A program made the position numbers and the translations under genes. Below, piece after piece: positions 1-10,378 of a stretch of 64,000 nucleotides of DNA. How positions within the stretch are numbered: the stretch's first letter is position 1; every line of letters starts with the position of its first letter. The notes under the pieces were generated by a model. The model was not told the DNA's origin and made no database searches. It was given only the letters and a program-made list of their open reading frames with translations. Source of the DNA: Sarocladium kiliense (lineage: Eukaryota > Ascomycota > Sordariomycetes > Hypocreales > Sarocladiaceae); contig JAUZTG010000013.1 in assembly GCA_030734395.1 (NCBI GenBank), positions 186,001-250,000 of the forward strand, given 5' to 3'.

Positions 1-285
1 CCAGACTCCCTCATCATCGGCGAGTGGTCCATCTCCGTCGCCGACGCTGTCGAGCACAACAGCGAGTTCGGCATCCGCGACCGCACCGACCAGGCGGATT
101 GGTATCGCAGCTACTTCAACGCCCAGGCACGGACATTTGAGAAGTCGGGCGGCTGGGTGTTTTGGACTTGGAAGTGTAACTGGATTGGTGGGATGAATGA
201 GTGGCGCTGGTGCTACGAGTCGGCGGTGGATGCAGGGGCGATTCCTCGGAATGCCGCCTCTGCGGCCAGTAGCAGTCCCTGCTAA
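1..285 (+). CDS. GH5 exo-beta-1,3-glucanase, C-terminal part only
   Basis: The window opens inside this gene; 94 C-terminal residues and the TAA stop are present, in one exon. The fragment contains GEWS near its start, the strand-7 motif of glycoside hydrolase family 5 in which the Glu is the catalytic nucleophile. It is followed by a W-x-F-W-x-W aromatic run (WVFWTWK) typical of the end of fungal glucan 1,3-beta-glucosidases. Such enzymes release glucose from the non-reducing ends of beta-1,3-glucans during cell-wall remodelling and are normally secreted; the signal peptide would lie outside the window. Family assignment is good. The exact substrate (beta-1,3- against beta-1,6-glucan) cannot be decided from this fragment. 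Confidence 0.85.
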   Translation, partial: PDSLIIGEWSISVADAVEHNSEFGIRDRTDQADWYRSYFNAQARTFEKSGGWVFWTWKCNWIGGMNEWRWCYESAVDAGAIPRNAASAASSSPC

Positions 286-1385
286 GTTAAGTCGGTGCCA
301 GTGGGAAGACTGCGGAGTGAATCGGTCGTTGAGGTGGGAACTCGAGTGATGCAATAATGTTTCCTGCAATGGTTAAGACAGGCGAAGGCATCGCCTTGCA
401 ATATCGCTTGTTACAGCCGTTCTTAAGCTAAGTCCTTGATGAACATTCATGCCAGGCAAGGCACGCTTGCGTGGGCCTTTCTTTTCTCTCTGAACATATA
501 AACGACCAACGAATTTAAGTCATTACTCATATCTTCTACCAGAGAACCTCATCGGCACTGTTGACAAAGCGGTGCTAGTAGCGTTAGCGGATAGACAGCC
601 CACGAAACATCAGTGGTGGGTGTCAGTTGGCAATTCATTCATTTGGCCTCCGGCAAGGTACATAAGGCCAGAGGTATCTACTACTTCTTATGTGCACGGC
701 CCTTCGACTCAATCAAAGCAAATCTGGTCAGATTGATGTATCCATGAACTTCGGAAGTTGCCCATTTGGGGACATGTAAGGAAATAAGCGGCTCGACGTG
801 ATTTGTGCTGTGCTGACATTGCTGCTTTCCATTCGGGATAGCTCTTTTCTGGTTCAAGGTGAGCACTGCATCTGCACGGGGTCGTCTGAGCTAATTTCTG
901 CCAAACTCTAAAGCGTCATCTGATTCGCTCCATCGAATAGCAGCTAGTATAAGCATAAGCCTCGGTGCTTCTGACTGTTTGTGAATCTTGACCCACTCAC
1001 TGTAGTCCAGATGCCTGGCCGCTGGTCGATCCAGCAGCAGATCAGGTAGTCCCCGCGACATCATCCAGCATCTGGTCCTTGAGGTCTTCTGATATTCCGA
1101 AATGCCGACTCGTTGCTTGTGTCATCTTTCTTGCTTATCCGAACCTGCAGCTCGCAGTACCTATTCCTATAAAAACGATCAGAATCCCACCGCCACCGTC
1201 AACTTTGTGCAAGTGAGAGCACTTGGCTGCTTAGTCGACCTGGCTCGTTTCTTTCGTATTCTCAACAAGCTTCTTTCGTACTTCGGAATTACCCTTTCTT
1301 AAAGCTTTCCTCAAGTTGGCCATCACCAACTCCACGCCTTCTCCACCCCAAACCGCCTTGCGCGTAAATCGGCACAGCAGAGATC
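286..1385. other. Intergenic region between GH5 and kynurenine formamidase
   Basis: No credible gene is seen. Short reading frames are present on both strands but have no family signature. The stretch should hold the glucanase terminator and the promoter of the downstream gene. Confidence 0.6.
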
Positions 1386-2471
1386 ATGACACTCTCCTCT
1401 CATATTGCCGACCTAGTATTCACGCAATGCCAATACGGTGAACATGACCTTCAGCGTCTGGGTGTCTGGCTACCTGCAGCTTTGGGTGAGGTCCCGGGTG
1501 GCAGTTACCAACAGAATACAGCTTCTGGCTATTGGATTGTGTGAGTTGTGCCTTGTATCCTGCAGAGTACATCGTTCATGCCCGCCTTAAGGTCTACCAA
1601 TCACTCAGGAGACCAAACTGTTTCTAATTCCGTTTCACACTCAAGATTCGTTCATGGTGGCGGCTTTCGAGATCCGCTTAGCTCGTTCCATGACTTCGAG
1701 CCCTCTCTTGAGGCCGTGCTTAAATCGGATAATATCACGGCTTCGTCTATCCGCGGCTTCGCCAGTATTGACTACCGACTCTCGCCTCATCCTGGCTTTC
1801 CTCAAGATTATGCCAAGACTCCAGCTACCCAGCTAAGAGTAGCCAGACATCCGGACCATATCTTTGATATCCGAGCCGCCCTTGCTTATCTCGATAAACA
1901 GTATAGCCTGGGTCAAGATTATATCCTGCTTGGCCACTCAGCTGGAGCTACGCTTGTATATCAGCTGTTGATGGGTGAAGCGGCATTAGCAAGTGAGCCT
2001 AACTGTCGACAAAGCAGCCAACGTACTTCCAACCCCTTTGAGGATTGTTCGGAGCTACAAGATCTCTCCAAAGAATTCTTGGCTCCCCTGCCCCGAGTTA
2101 TAATTGGTATCTCTGGAGTTTATGACTTCCCAGGTCTTGTTACACGGTTTGAGGGTGTTCGTGACGGCCTTTACCGAAGTTTCGTTACTGGTGCGTACGG
2201 TAGTGATGTGCAGCTGTGGAAAGAGGTATCGCCAGTTAATTATCGTGGAAAGTTTAGCTGGCCAGGTGGTATAGCTGCTATATTGGCATGGTCTCCAGAA
2301 GATACGGTGATTGATGAACTAGAGATTGACTGCATGGTTAGGAAGATGAAGAGGGATGGTACTCCTGTGGCGGTGATAAAAGACTTGACTGGTGAGCATG
2401 ACGTCGTATGGGAGCAGGGTGATCAAGTGGCCCGCCTTATTGCAGAGGCTCTGGCTCATATAGAGAAGTGA
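1386..2471 (+). CDS. BNA7: Kynurenine formamidase (arylformamidase), alpha/beta hydrolase
   Basis: This enzyme hydrolyses N-formyl-L-kynurenine to kynurenine in tryptophan catabolism and de novo NAD synthesis, in the cytosol. Two exons, 1386-1540 and 1646-2471, give 326 residues. The intron starts GTGAGT and ends CAAG, and splicing restores WIVFVHGGGFRDP, the oxyanion-hole motif of the kynurenine formamidase family (HGGG at residues 55-58). GHSAG places the nucleophile at Ser150. Asp271 (SPEDTVI) and His303 (GEHDVVW) are the expected acid and base, so the triad is complete. Length is usual for fungal members. The ATG chosen is the first in the exon and gives a normal N-terminus. The neighbours (glucanase, esterase) are not part of the pathway. 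The gene symbol is by family resemblance to yeast Bna7. Confidence 0.88.
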
Positions 2472-3700
2472 AGGCCATTGAAAATCCAAAAACTTTGCGA
2501 CGCGGGTTTTGCATATCTCCGCCACGCTATGCACACTATCGCCCTAAACTTTCGCCTTTCATCTCCACCCTGTTGCAGCTACTCTTGACGCTACAGTTAT
2601 TGTGCCTCGTGACAGGGATCGCAGCCAGTCTCCTAGAGGACGAAGCTGAATGAGGCAAGGAGGTGGCACAGAGAGGCATTTCACCTTGAAGATGAATCGC
2701 CCACGTCCTGTCGAACTTGGTTTGACAAGCATCGATCTATTAGAGAGCTGGCACCTGGCATGCTGAGCAACGTTCTTTCCGCCCAAAGATCTTATTTTGC
2801 GCCCTCGTGCCCTGTTTCAGTGTCTTCCGTGCGGAGATCAGCCCGGTAAAGAAAAGACCGGACGCCGCGGTCTTTATGCTGCCCGAAAGTTCCGGATCTT
2901 GCTTCTTTCCTGCATCCTCTCTAATCAGCCCAGTGATGGCCCGCAATGCTCGAAACGGACGCGAAACGGTTATGCCGCCGTGCCAATTATTCTTCCTTAT
3001 ACTTCCCGTCGCTAACCCCGTTTAAGCTGATAATTCTACTTCAAAGGTTCTTTCACTCTTCAGGCTACCTGATGGTAAGAATAGGTACAGCCTGACGCGT
3101 CGCGATACAACTACGACGAGCTCCATTTATTCTTACCCGCGTTGCACCGCACAGAGTCGAGTGACTTGGCTGCTGCGTGTCTTTAAGTCAAGTTACCGTC
3201 TGCGTTGAGAAGGAGCTTAACCTGCCGCAGCAGTAGCGCTAGTATTTATTCCTGGTTTTAAATTACGTGGATGCTTATGCCGCCGCGTCCTTTACAATAC
3301 TAGCTCTGTCAGTAGGAAGATTATCGTCGCGGAGATAGATATTCCATAATTACTATATATTACCAGTAGAGAATAGCCAGTTATTACACTTTATATTGAA
3401 GATATCTATCATTTGCCGATAGGAGATGAAATGAAGCTTTACTCTAGTAGCCTTGAATCGTTAAAGCCAAACTTGCGAGCATCGAACAAACCTAGCTGCG
3501 CTCTAGGCTAAGCCGGGCTGCGCGAAATCTCGGTTCATGATCCCTGAAGTGAAATAGGCTCTCTTATCTCAAGGACACTCTCTACCATCCCGTCAACCTG
3601 GGCCAGTCGGGCGAAGAAGCCATGATGAAAAGTTGTCTTTCCAACTTGGCAACTCCAGCGTATGATCAATCAGATCTCGGGATCCTTTCTCTCTTGCTGA
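2472..3700. other. Intergenic region with a decayed transposon fragment
   Basis: Lies between the formamidase stop and the convergent esterase stop. Apart from the transposase relic annotated separately around 3.24-3.44 kb, no gene is visible. The part from about 3230 to 3470 is clearly more AT-rich than its surroundings. Confidence 0.55.
3238..3444 (+). mobile_element. Relic of a Tc1/mariner-type transposase, interrupted by stops
   Basis: One reading frame runs through an AT-rich patch and gives recognisable protein text broken by TAA, TAG and TGA codons. The clearest piece, at 3316-3360, reads EDYRRGDRYSIIT, resembling the RG-x-RYSIL-x-AYT segment that precedes the second catalytic Asp of fungal Tc1/mariner (Ant1/Fot-like) transposases; a short tyrosine-rich continuation follows. 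Most interrupting codons are TAG or TAA, which C-to-T change of CAG, CAA or CGA produces. That, with the local AT-richness, is what RIP leaves behind. Terminal repeats were not found, so the element's borders are unknown. The family call rests on one motif and is tentative. Confidence 0.42.
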
Positions 3701-5588
3701 TCAACGAGCGACAGAAGTCCACCAATCACATCTGGTCTGATTGACGGCGCTTGGAACCGAGGATAGTGTACCGGCAGACGTGATGTTGACAGTCAGACTG
3801 TCATCTCCAAATAGGGGGAATGGCTCTCCGTCTTCCAGAACGGGCTCCCCGTTTAGAAGGAAGCTGGCGATGGCGAGTTGGAGCGAACTCTGCGCCTTGG
3901 GGAAGGGAGCTGGCAACGCCTTACTCCCGAAGGTGTAGCCCAAGTCCTGGATGTGGAAGCCAGGAGAGAGGCCAAATTCGTCTTAAGAACGGGTCGTTAG
4001 TGAGAAATCTCCCTTCATTGCTGATGTTGATACTTACAAGCATAGCTCTCGTTCTTAGTAGCCTCGCTGATGGCGCGGTAAGTACAGTCAACGACGGCCT
4101 CACCCCACACGCTCATCTGCCTAGTGTTAAGGTCGACATAGCCAACGGACCCGTCGTAGATGGCTGGATAAACTGTATCTGCAAGATAATCGTAGTCTTT
4201 ATCCTTGAGGCCTGGGAGCGAGGCCTTCACCCAGTCCTTAAACTCCTCCTCGGTCTCAAGATTCGGGTCGAAGAAGAAGGCACCTTCAAAGACGTTATGT
4301 GCAGCTAGAATCTTGATGGATTTGTCAAAATCGCCCTCCTGCAGCTTTTTCAACATGGGACCGGTGACATATTCGTTGTCCACAACAGGGGCGTATTTAT
4401 AGTTCGTTGGCGGGGATGCTTCAATCTGGGCTGAGTTGCCGGCAATGACAGCAGCCGAATCCAGTTTCCTGACTTCCTTCAGACTTTCGACATCCAGAAA
4501 AGCCAGAAATTCCTTGAAGACATCTTCTGGGTCACTCGTAGTGGGGTATTGCGCTGGGCTTTGCACAATGGCCTGGTGGAACAGCTTCGACTCTTGCCCA
4601 GCACAAGTGTCACCTGGTGCAGCGGCAATGACGTGCTGAAGAAGGGAACCTGCACCGCCAGACTCGGCCATTACAGTGACACGGTTCTTGGATCCTCCAA
4701 AGATGTGAATGTTGTCCTGGATCCATCTCAGAGCGAAGCGCTGGTCCCGCAGCCCTGCATTGACGTTGCCATCTCGCAGGACTTCAGAGCCGGCAAGAAA
4801 TCCGAAAGCTCCAAGGCGGTAGTTGATACTGACGAACACAAACTCCTCGCCAAATTTATCGCGCGACTGCTGCAGGATACCTGAGGCTTCGAAGCGGGTA
4901 GGCCCAGAGCCGTCCTTGGAGCCGAAAACACCACCGCCTCCGTGAATCTGTTACGCATTCACAGGTTAGACCAACACGAGAGGAAAGGACCAGACAGTGG
5001 CATTTAACTCACAAAAACAAGCACTGGGGCTCCTTCTTTCTTCGTTTGCGCCGTGTCGAGGACCTTCTTCGGGACATGAACATCAAGCAGCAGGCAGTCC
5101 TCGGTGGCATTCGCGTTAATGTCTCCAGGCGGCGCGACCCCGTTCCGAATATCTTCCACCCAAGCTTCCAAGGTGAACGGCACAGTCGGGTTCGAGTACT
5201 TTCCAATCGTAGCCAAGTTCCTGCTCATCCAAGCGGGCCGGCCCTGAGGGCAGATCCGTGTTTCCGCTCCGACCTGAATGGTGCTTCGATTGGTCAACGG
5301 GGCCTCTGGGGCTCGAAATCGAAGATCACCCGACGGCTCTCGGGCGTATCGGACGTTCTGGAACTTGTATATATCGGTCTCCTCGTTGTACCAAAGAGCT
5401 CGGTGTAATTCCTGGAGCAAGAGATCAGCGCGTGCTTCACTGCCATCACATGGACATTTAGTTTCGGGACTCACGTAGCCTAGGTCGACGACAGGGAGGC
5501 AGGATGAATTGGTGTGCGATGCTGGGGCTGCCATGACTGGTAGTCCTGAGGCAGCGCCCATCACCAACAAGTATGCCGCTACGTGCAT
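3701..5588 (-). CDS. Secreted type-B carboxylesterase/lipase
   Basis: Four exons on the minus strand (5588-5475, 5411-5013, 4947-4038, 3981-3701) give 567 residues. The first intron (63 nt) is in frame and has no stop, so it could be misread as coding, but it interrupts a conserved N-terminal block. Residues 1-20 form a hydrophobic signal peptide ending at an Ala-rich cleavage region. The IHGGGG oxyanion motif starts at residue 172, SINYRLGAFGF follows, and the nucleophile Ser267 sits in VMAESGGAGS. The family normally reads GESAG, so the first Gly is replaced by Ala and the Ala by Gly. His484 (GFHIQDLGYTF) is the expected base. Predicted to hydrolyse carboxylic esters extracellularly or in the secretory path; substrate unknown. 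A TATA box lies about 115 nt upstream. Confidence 0.87.
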
Positions 5589-6688
5589 AGTGGACAGTGG
5601 TCGAGAATTGGTTTGGTTTTGATTCGATTGATTGACTGAAGGTTGAGTGTTGTGATGATTGACCAAGACATCCAAAGACGCTGATGATCATCACCAGCTG
5701 TTATATAGTTTATTGGAGTGGCCAGCACCATGTTCATCTCACAAGCTCTTCATCTCCCAATTAGGCAGTTCATAGTCTCTCGAGGGCGAGCCAACAACAT
5801 GCGCCTCGCCTAGCGCTTATGAATCGGAGGTATTCTGCCCTTGCCCGACGGGAAATACAGCAACAGAAACTCCATAGTACGCGGAAAGAGTAGATAGAGG
5901 CGCAATCTATGGCTGTGTACAGAGCAAGCGGGAAGAGGGTTGAGGCGGGATCTGATAGAAGATGATACTATTCCGAAAGCAGTAGTGTATTACCCAGTTT
6001 GGCGACTGTGCCGCTACTGTGCCGTTACTTTGTCCGGGCCTTGTCAGCACACTACTGCTGTGCTTCGGCGGTTACCGGTTTGATTAAGAGAACTTAAATT
6101 ATGCTTACTGATATGGTCAGGCCATAAGTCTGACTTCTGGTGGCCCACAGGGCACTGGCGCAGCAAACATTTGGCGTGATACACCTGCCGGATCGGATAT
6201 ATCCGCCAGTGACTAGGCGGCTCTACTGCACTGTTGACATTGGGAAACCTGACGGTATTCTCAATACATGGATTGCCTATGCCTAGGTAAGGATCAGGTC
6301 AGCTGTGGTGGGCTAATAACTCTTACCCCGTTGTCCCTAAATAGTAGGACGAGAAGGACCCTTGAACTAACCATCTGCAGGCGGTGGTGGATACCTCGTC
6401 CGCGCTTCCGCTAGCGGTCCCACTAGCGGTCCTATTGTCACCATCCTTGATATCACCCTTGCTCTCACGGAACCAGCATACGTTGAAGGCATAAGCACAC
6501 GGCACAGAAGCACGATTGACTATCACATCATGACTGCATTCGCGACGCAGTCGTAGCGAGGCGAGCTGAGAAGCGAGGAAGGGTTGAGGACGAATGTGTG
6601 GTGCGCGAGGAATGCCCAGGCTATTATAAGCGAAGTTTTCATGCCAGACTCCAAAAACGAGGACTAAAACAGAGATAGGTTTGCAGCA
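5589..6688. other. Promoter of the esterase and 3' flank of the Zn2Cys6 gene
   Basis: No gene supported. It contains the esterase TATA box and, further away, sequence that should carry the 3' UTR of the regulator gene. A direct repeat 'gctagcggtcccactagcggtcc' lies near 6410-6433. Confidence 0.55.
5701..5707 (-). promoter_or_regulatory. TATA box of the carboxylesterase gene
   Basis: On the minus strand the sequence reads TATATAA, 113-119 nt upstream of the esterase ATG. A strong TATA box at this distance is usual for tightly regulated fungal genes. The assignment is by position only. Confidence 0.5.
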
Positions 6689-7930
6689 CTAAGTAGCAAA
6701 AAGGAGGACAAGTTTGCCCTTGAATACAACTTCCTCAGGCCACCGTATGGTATCTTCCAATCCGTCCTTTGTTAGAAGAGTCCGGATCTGCCCCAGGAGG
6801 GCCGCTGGCCACTTCTGCATGTACCAGTCGCCTCTAGCCAGGTTCATGAGGACGGCGAAGTGGGCGAATATGACGAGAGCCACTGGGTCATGAGCAGAGC
6901 ACATATCCAGAAAGGCACCGTCAACGTTGCTCGCCCACCCCCACATTGTCCGCATTATTTTTATCGGATCGTCCGGGCTTTCCCCCAGACCAGCGATGCC
7001 GACAAAGAGCGACTCAGCAGCCTCGAGACACACGGCGCTCGCCCGGCCTCGGCACTGACGCTGTATAAAACCGCGTAACCAGGCCAACTGCGGAAATCTC
7101 GATTCAAGTCCCTGGACAGCGCCGAGCGGGTGTGGGTTGTACTTGGCCACGAGGAAGGCGTCCGAGCGGACAGAGGCGAGATGTTGCTGGACGAAAACAT
7201 TCGAGCTTCTGCCGAGGCGGATGGCCTGCACGAGCTCCCCGACTGGATCCAATTCTGGTTGGGAGCTGCCTCTGGGAAGGGTGGGCCGAAGGAGGGGTTC
7301 TGCTAAAGCATACATGGAGGTGTACATTGTGAAGCTCAGGAGGGCGAGATGTTGCGACTCTTCCAAATGCTGGAAGTGCGGCCTGGCGCGGGTGATGGCT
7401 GCTTGGCGGTGGGCGGCGGCCCTGACGTACCACCTGGTCTGGGAGCGGTCCTCGTTGAAGAGCTGGAGCGCGGCAACAGCCAGTATACTGTTGAGCAGGT
7501 AGTGGTGAGAGAAACCGAGGCGGACGGGGTCGTGGCTCGACGGGTTTGCCGACGGGACCTGAGAGTGGCGGCGGTGCCAGTAGTCCAGTAACTGCAGATC
7601 GGCAAGGCTCTCGTGGCTGAGCGTCGTGGTAGTCAGACTAAGCGCGGAAAAGCTGCACGAAATGCCATGGCGCTTGCAGTTCAAGCATTCAGGATGGACC
7701 TCGTTGCACTAAGTGGACAAATCTCGCACGTCAACACTGAAGGCTGGCTTCTTGGAATACGGAGCGCTGGCGATCCGAGTTTCCAATGTGTGTGTGTACC
7801 AACGTACCTTCACATGCCGGTCCTTACATTGCCGACAACCCTCGCGGGATTTGGCGTGCGTTCGACGCTGTCTATTCATCAATGGTGTTGTCCCAGACAC
7901 TCTCGGGAGAGGCTTCGATTGTTGATCCAT
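6689..7930 (-). CDS. Zn2Cys6 transcription factor, sterol-uptake-control (Upc2)-like
   Basis: Two exons (7930-7808 and 7708-6689) give 380 residues. The intron, GTACGT...TTAG, splits the zinc cluster; joining restores Cys32, 35, 42, 49, 52 and 59 with the spacing C-x2-C-x6-C-x6-C-x2-C-x6-C, which co-ordinates two zinc ions. The cluster is preceded by a basic RRTHAKSREG segment as in Upc2-like factors, and followed by a short linker and LADLQLLDYW, typical of the fungal-specific activation/sensor region of this subgroup. The length of about 380 residues also fits. The ATG chosen is 31 codons before the first Cys; a second Met lies at residue 18. The gene is divergent from the short-chain dehydrogenase, and two identical palindromes sit 77-136 nt upstream, suggesting autoregulation and control of the neighbour. 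The ligand is unknown. Confidence 0.82.
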
Positions 7931-8006
7931 TTGCTCGAGTATCGGAGTAAGGTTGGGCAAGTCGGCAAGTCGGAAGTGGAGGAGGACCAACCGTCAGCTG
8001 TCCGAC

Positions 8007-8020
8007 TCGTATGAATACGA
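8007..8020. promoter_or_regulatory. Palindromic operator 1, TCGTAT-GA-ATACGA
   Basis: A perfect inverted repeat of TCGTAT with a 2-nt spacer, 77 nt upstream of the regulator ATG. TCGTAT is the core of the sterol regulatory element TCGTATA bound by yeast Upc2/Ecm22. A second copy with the same spacing lies 45 bp further. Confidence 0.6.
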
Positions 8021-8050
8021 CGGCCGTCCGTCTCACACCTCGGGCATCCA

Positions 8051-8066
8051 ATCGTATAAATACGAT
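8051..8066. promoter_or_regulatory. Palindromic operator 2, ATCGTATAAATACGAT
   Basis: Same architecture as operator 1 (TCGTAT, 2-nt spacer, ATACGA), extended by one more matching base pair on each side and containing an exact TCGTATA. Centre-to-centre distance from operator 1 is 45 bp. It lies about 120 nt upstream of the regulator ATG and about 395 nt upstream of the dehydrogenase ATG. Confidence 0.6.
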
Positions 8067-8459
8067 CGGAGCCACAATGACCCAGCCCCTGTCGCCAATC
8101 ATTATTGACAGCGTCCTGTCGCATATCCTGCGGAACTAGCCCCCAACCCCCCTGACCTGGCCTCGCCCTCCACCATTCACATCCTGTCGGTCATTAGAGG
8201 GTGTATTGACCTCCGGTGGCTTCCCTTGGACAGTTCGGCCTCTATGTTTCCACCATCCCGTGTTGGCGCTCAGCCCGGGTCTCCAAGGACAGCGAGTCAC
8301 TAGGTCGTCATATGAAATTCGAGTTATTGAACCAAGTTATACTGTAAGTCGGCTTCATCCTTCATCCTTCATCCCGCGCCCTCAGTTCTCTCAGTGCCTT
8401 ATATTAATGCTTGAATACTCGACCCGACAACAACCAACTACTCGTTTGGAACAGCGACA

Positions 8460-9500
8460 ATGTCAGCCGACCTTGAACAACACGTCTCTTGGGAGAGCAG
8501 CAAGCCTGGCGTCTTTTATAAGCAGCTCTTCGTTCACCCGAAGCCTCTCCCTGCCAAAGTGTCACTCCGCGGACGGACGGCCATTATCACTGGCTCTAAT
8601 CGCGGGATCGGCTTCGAAGCGGCTCGACAGCTTCTAGAGCTCGGCTTATCGCGTCTGATTATGGCCGTGCGCTCAGAGACATCTGGGAATGCCGCCGCCG
8701 AAAAGTTGCGCACCCAATTTCCGAGCGCCGACATCCAAGTTTGGTTGCTTGACATGACCGAGTATGGCTCTATTATCACCTTTGCCAAACGGTGCCGTGG
8801 CCTCGACCGCACCGACTACGTTATCCTGAACGCCGCCCTGCAGAGCAGCACATTTAACCGCCATCCCAAGACGGGTCATGAAATAGTCTTCCAGGTTGAC
8901 TACATCTCCACCGTTCTTCTCGCCTTGCTCATGGCATCCGTATTGAAGGACAAGCATCGTGCTCAAGCCACAATCGACCCGCCTGTTCTCACCGTTGTCG
9001 GGTCCACAACCATGTACTTCAGCAAATTTCCGGCCACCGACGAGCCCATCTTTCCCCGTATGGACGATTCGACGAGATTCGAGAGACTGAAGCAATACCA
9101 GGATTCGAAGCTGCTGCTGATGATGTCCATTCGCCGGCTGGCTCAGAAGATAGACCCGGATCATCTCCTAATCAACGTCTGTAACCCAGGCTTGGTCGCT
9201 GGGACAGGACTGGGAGGAAACACGGGCCCCAACCCAGGTCTCATGGAGAAACATGTGTTTCCTCTCTTTGTCAAGGTGTTGGGCCGCAACGTCCAATCCG
9301 GTGCAAGCGTCTACGTCCATGCACTCTTGGGTGAGGACAAGAGAAGCCATGGTAGCTTCGTCAGTGACTGGACGATCAAACCATACGCTCGGTTGCTATA
9401 TGCGAAGGAAAGTCAGGGCTTGAGCGACCGTTTGTGGCAAGAGACAATGGAGGAGCTGAAGTTAGGGTCGGAGGAGGATCTCGAGCAGTTATTCGCGTAA
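8460..9500 (+). CDS. Short-chain dehydrogenase/reductase (NAD(P)-dependent)
   Basis: A single exon of 346 residues. The Rossmann dinucleotide motif TGSNRGIG is at residues 44-51, an NAAL motif takes the place of the NAG structural motif, and the active-site pair is Tyr213-x3-Lys217 (YQDSK) with a Ser in VVGSTT upstream. The layout resembles fungal SDRs of the retinol-dehydrogenase/WW-oxidoreductase type often found in secondary-metabolite or lipid-modifying pathways. The substrate (hydroxyl or carbonyl) cannot be read from sequence. The gene is divergent from the Upc2-like regulator and shares a promoter with two putative operators, so co-regulation is likely. If the regulator is sterol-responsive, a sterol or lipid substrate would make sense, but that is inference. 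Confidence 0.85.
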   Translation: MSADLEQHVSWESSKPGVFYKQLFVHPKPLPAKVSLRGRTAIITGSNRGIGFEAARQLLELGLSRLIMAVRSETSGNAAAEKLRTQFPSADIQVWLLDMTEYGSIITFAKRCRGLDRTDYVILNAALQSSTFNRHPKTGHEIVFQVDYISTVLLALLMASVLKDKHRAQATIDPPVLTVVGSTTMYFSKFPATDEPIFPRMDDSTRFERLKQYQDSKLLLMMSIRRLAQKIDPDHLLINVCNPGLVAGTGLGGNTGPNPGLMEKHVFPLFVKVLGRNVQSGASVYVHALLGEDKRSHGSFVSDWTIKPYARLLYAKESQGLSDRLWQETMEELKLGSEEDLEQLFA

Positions 9501-10378
9501 TAAGGAAATTCGAACTCGTTTCCCATTCCTGAACGCGAAACCCTCCTGTGACGAATCGACCCAGAACAAGTTGGTTTCACGCTTGTTAGTATCGGCGAGG
9601 AAGTCGCGGAACAATACTTGCAGCAGCCGCACGGAGGACACGGACGATAACAGAATACTCAGGGCCGAGTGTAACAACTCTAGTCTGCAGTCAACTCGCT
9701 TCTTGGGGATGTTAAGGAGACGAGAAAAGGATACAGCTGCTAGCGGACCAGCAAGTACCACAATGGTTTGAAATTCTTCAAGTATGCTGCATTTCTCTAG
9801 GGAGTGCTAAGCCGAAGAAGCCCCTGTATCCGGTCGTCTGACTACTAGCTTATTGAAGACGGGAAGATAGGTTGCATCAAGCTTAGATTGTCGGCTTCTG
9901 GCCTGGAACTTCAGAATTTCCCAGAGCTGCTCGTCCGGATCGCCGCATATTCGATCGTCGACAAAGCGGCATATAGTGGCGGCGAAGATCAATAGTGGCA
10001 CTGCCATCTTGACTAGAATCTATCTGGCGGATTGGTCGGGCCAGCTGGAGGACACTGGCGACACTTGATATCTGTATCATTCGTGATTGTGCATCCACTT
10101 AGAAGGCAAAGTAGCCCGAGCTTCTCTACTTGCCAGCAAGACCTTAGCCAGCAAGAAGATAAGGGACCATGCCATTACACCACCACGAAGGGCCACCTGC
10201 TACAACGCAGATCTACTGAAGTGTGCAAGATGGGGGAGCTACGCGAAAGGGATGGTCCAATGATCGCAGGCACATTGTCCAGCTCCCGCCCGACACCATG
10301 TACATGCGACTTGCGGCCCCGCGTACAGTACCTGCTAAGGAGAGCCAAAGGGACTAAAGCGAGCTGAAAACTGCAGCC
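9501..10378. other. Intergenic region downstream of the dehydrogenase
   Basis: No credible gene. The small reading frames here lack family features. The stretch precedes a decayed coding region. Confidence 0.5.

Larger units (their letters stand above)
7931..8459. promoter_or_regulatory. Bidirectional promoter of the Zn2Cys6 regulator and the dehydrogenase
   Basis: This 529-nt region separates two divergent start codons. It holds the two TCGTAT-N2-ATACGA palindromes described separately, both closer to the regulator. No coding sequence is supported here. Confidence 0.65.

Noticed and set aside
5180..5200. GGTTCGAGTAC resembling a tRNA B box
   Set aside because: It lies inside the esterase coding sequence and no A box, acceptor stem or T stem can be formed; no tRNA found in the window.
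5412..5474. In-frame 63-nt segment of the esterase gene read as coding
   Set aside because: It has GTGAGT...CTCCAG borders and inserts 21 residues into the conserved N-terminal region; treated as an intron.
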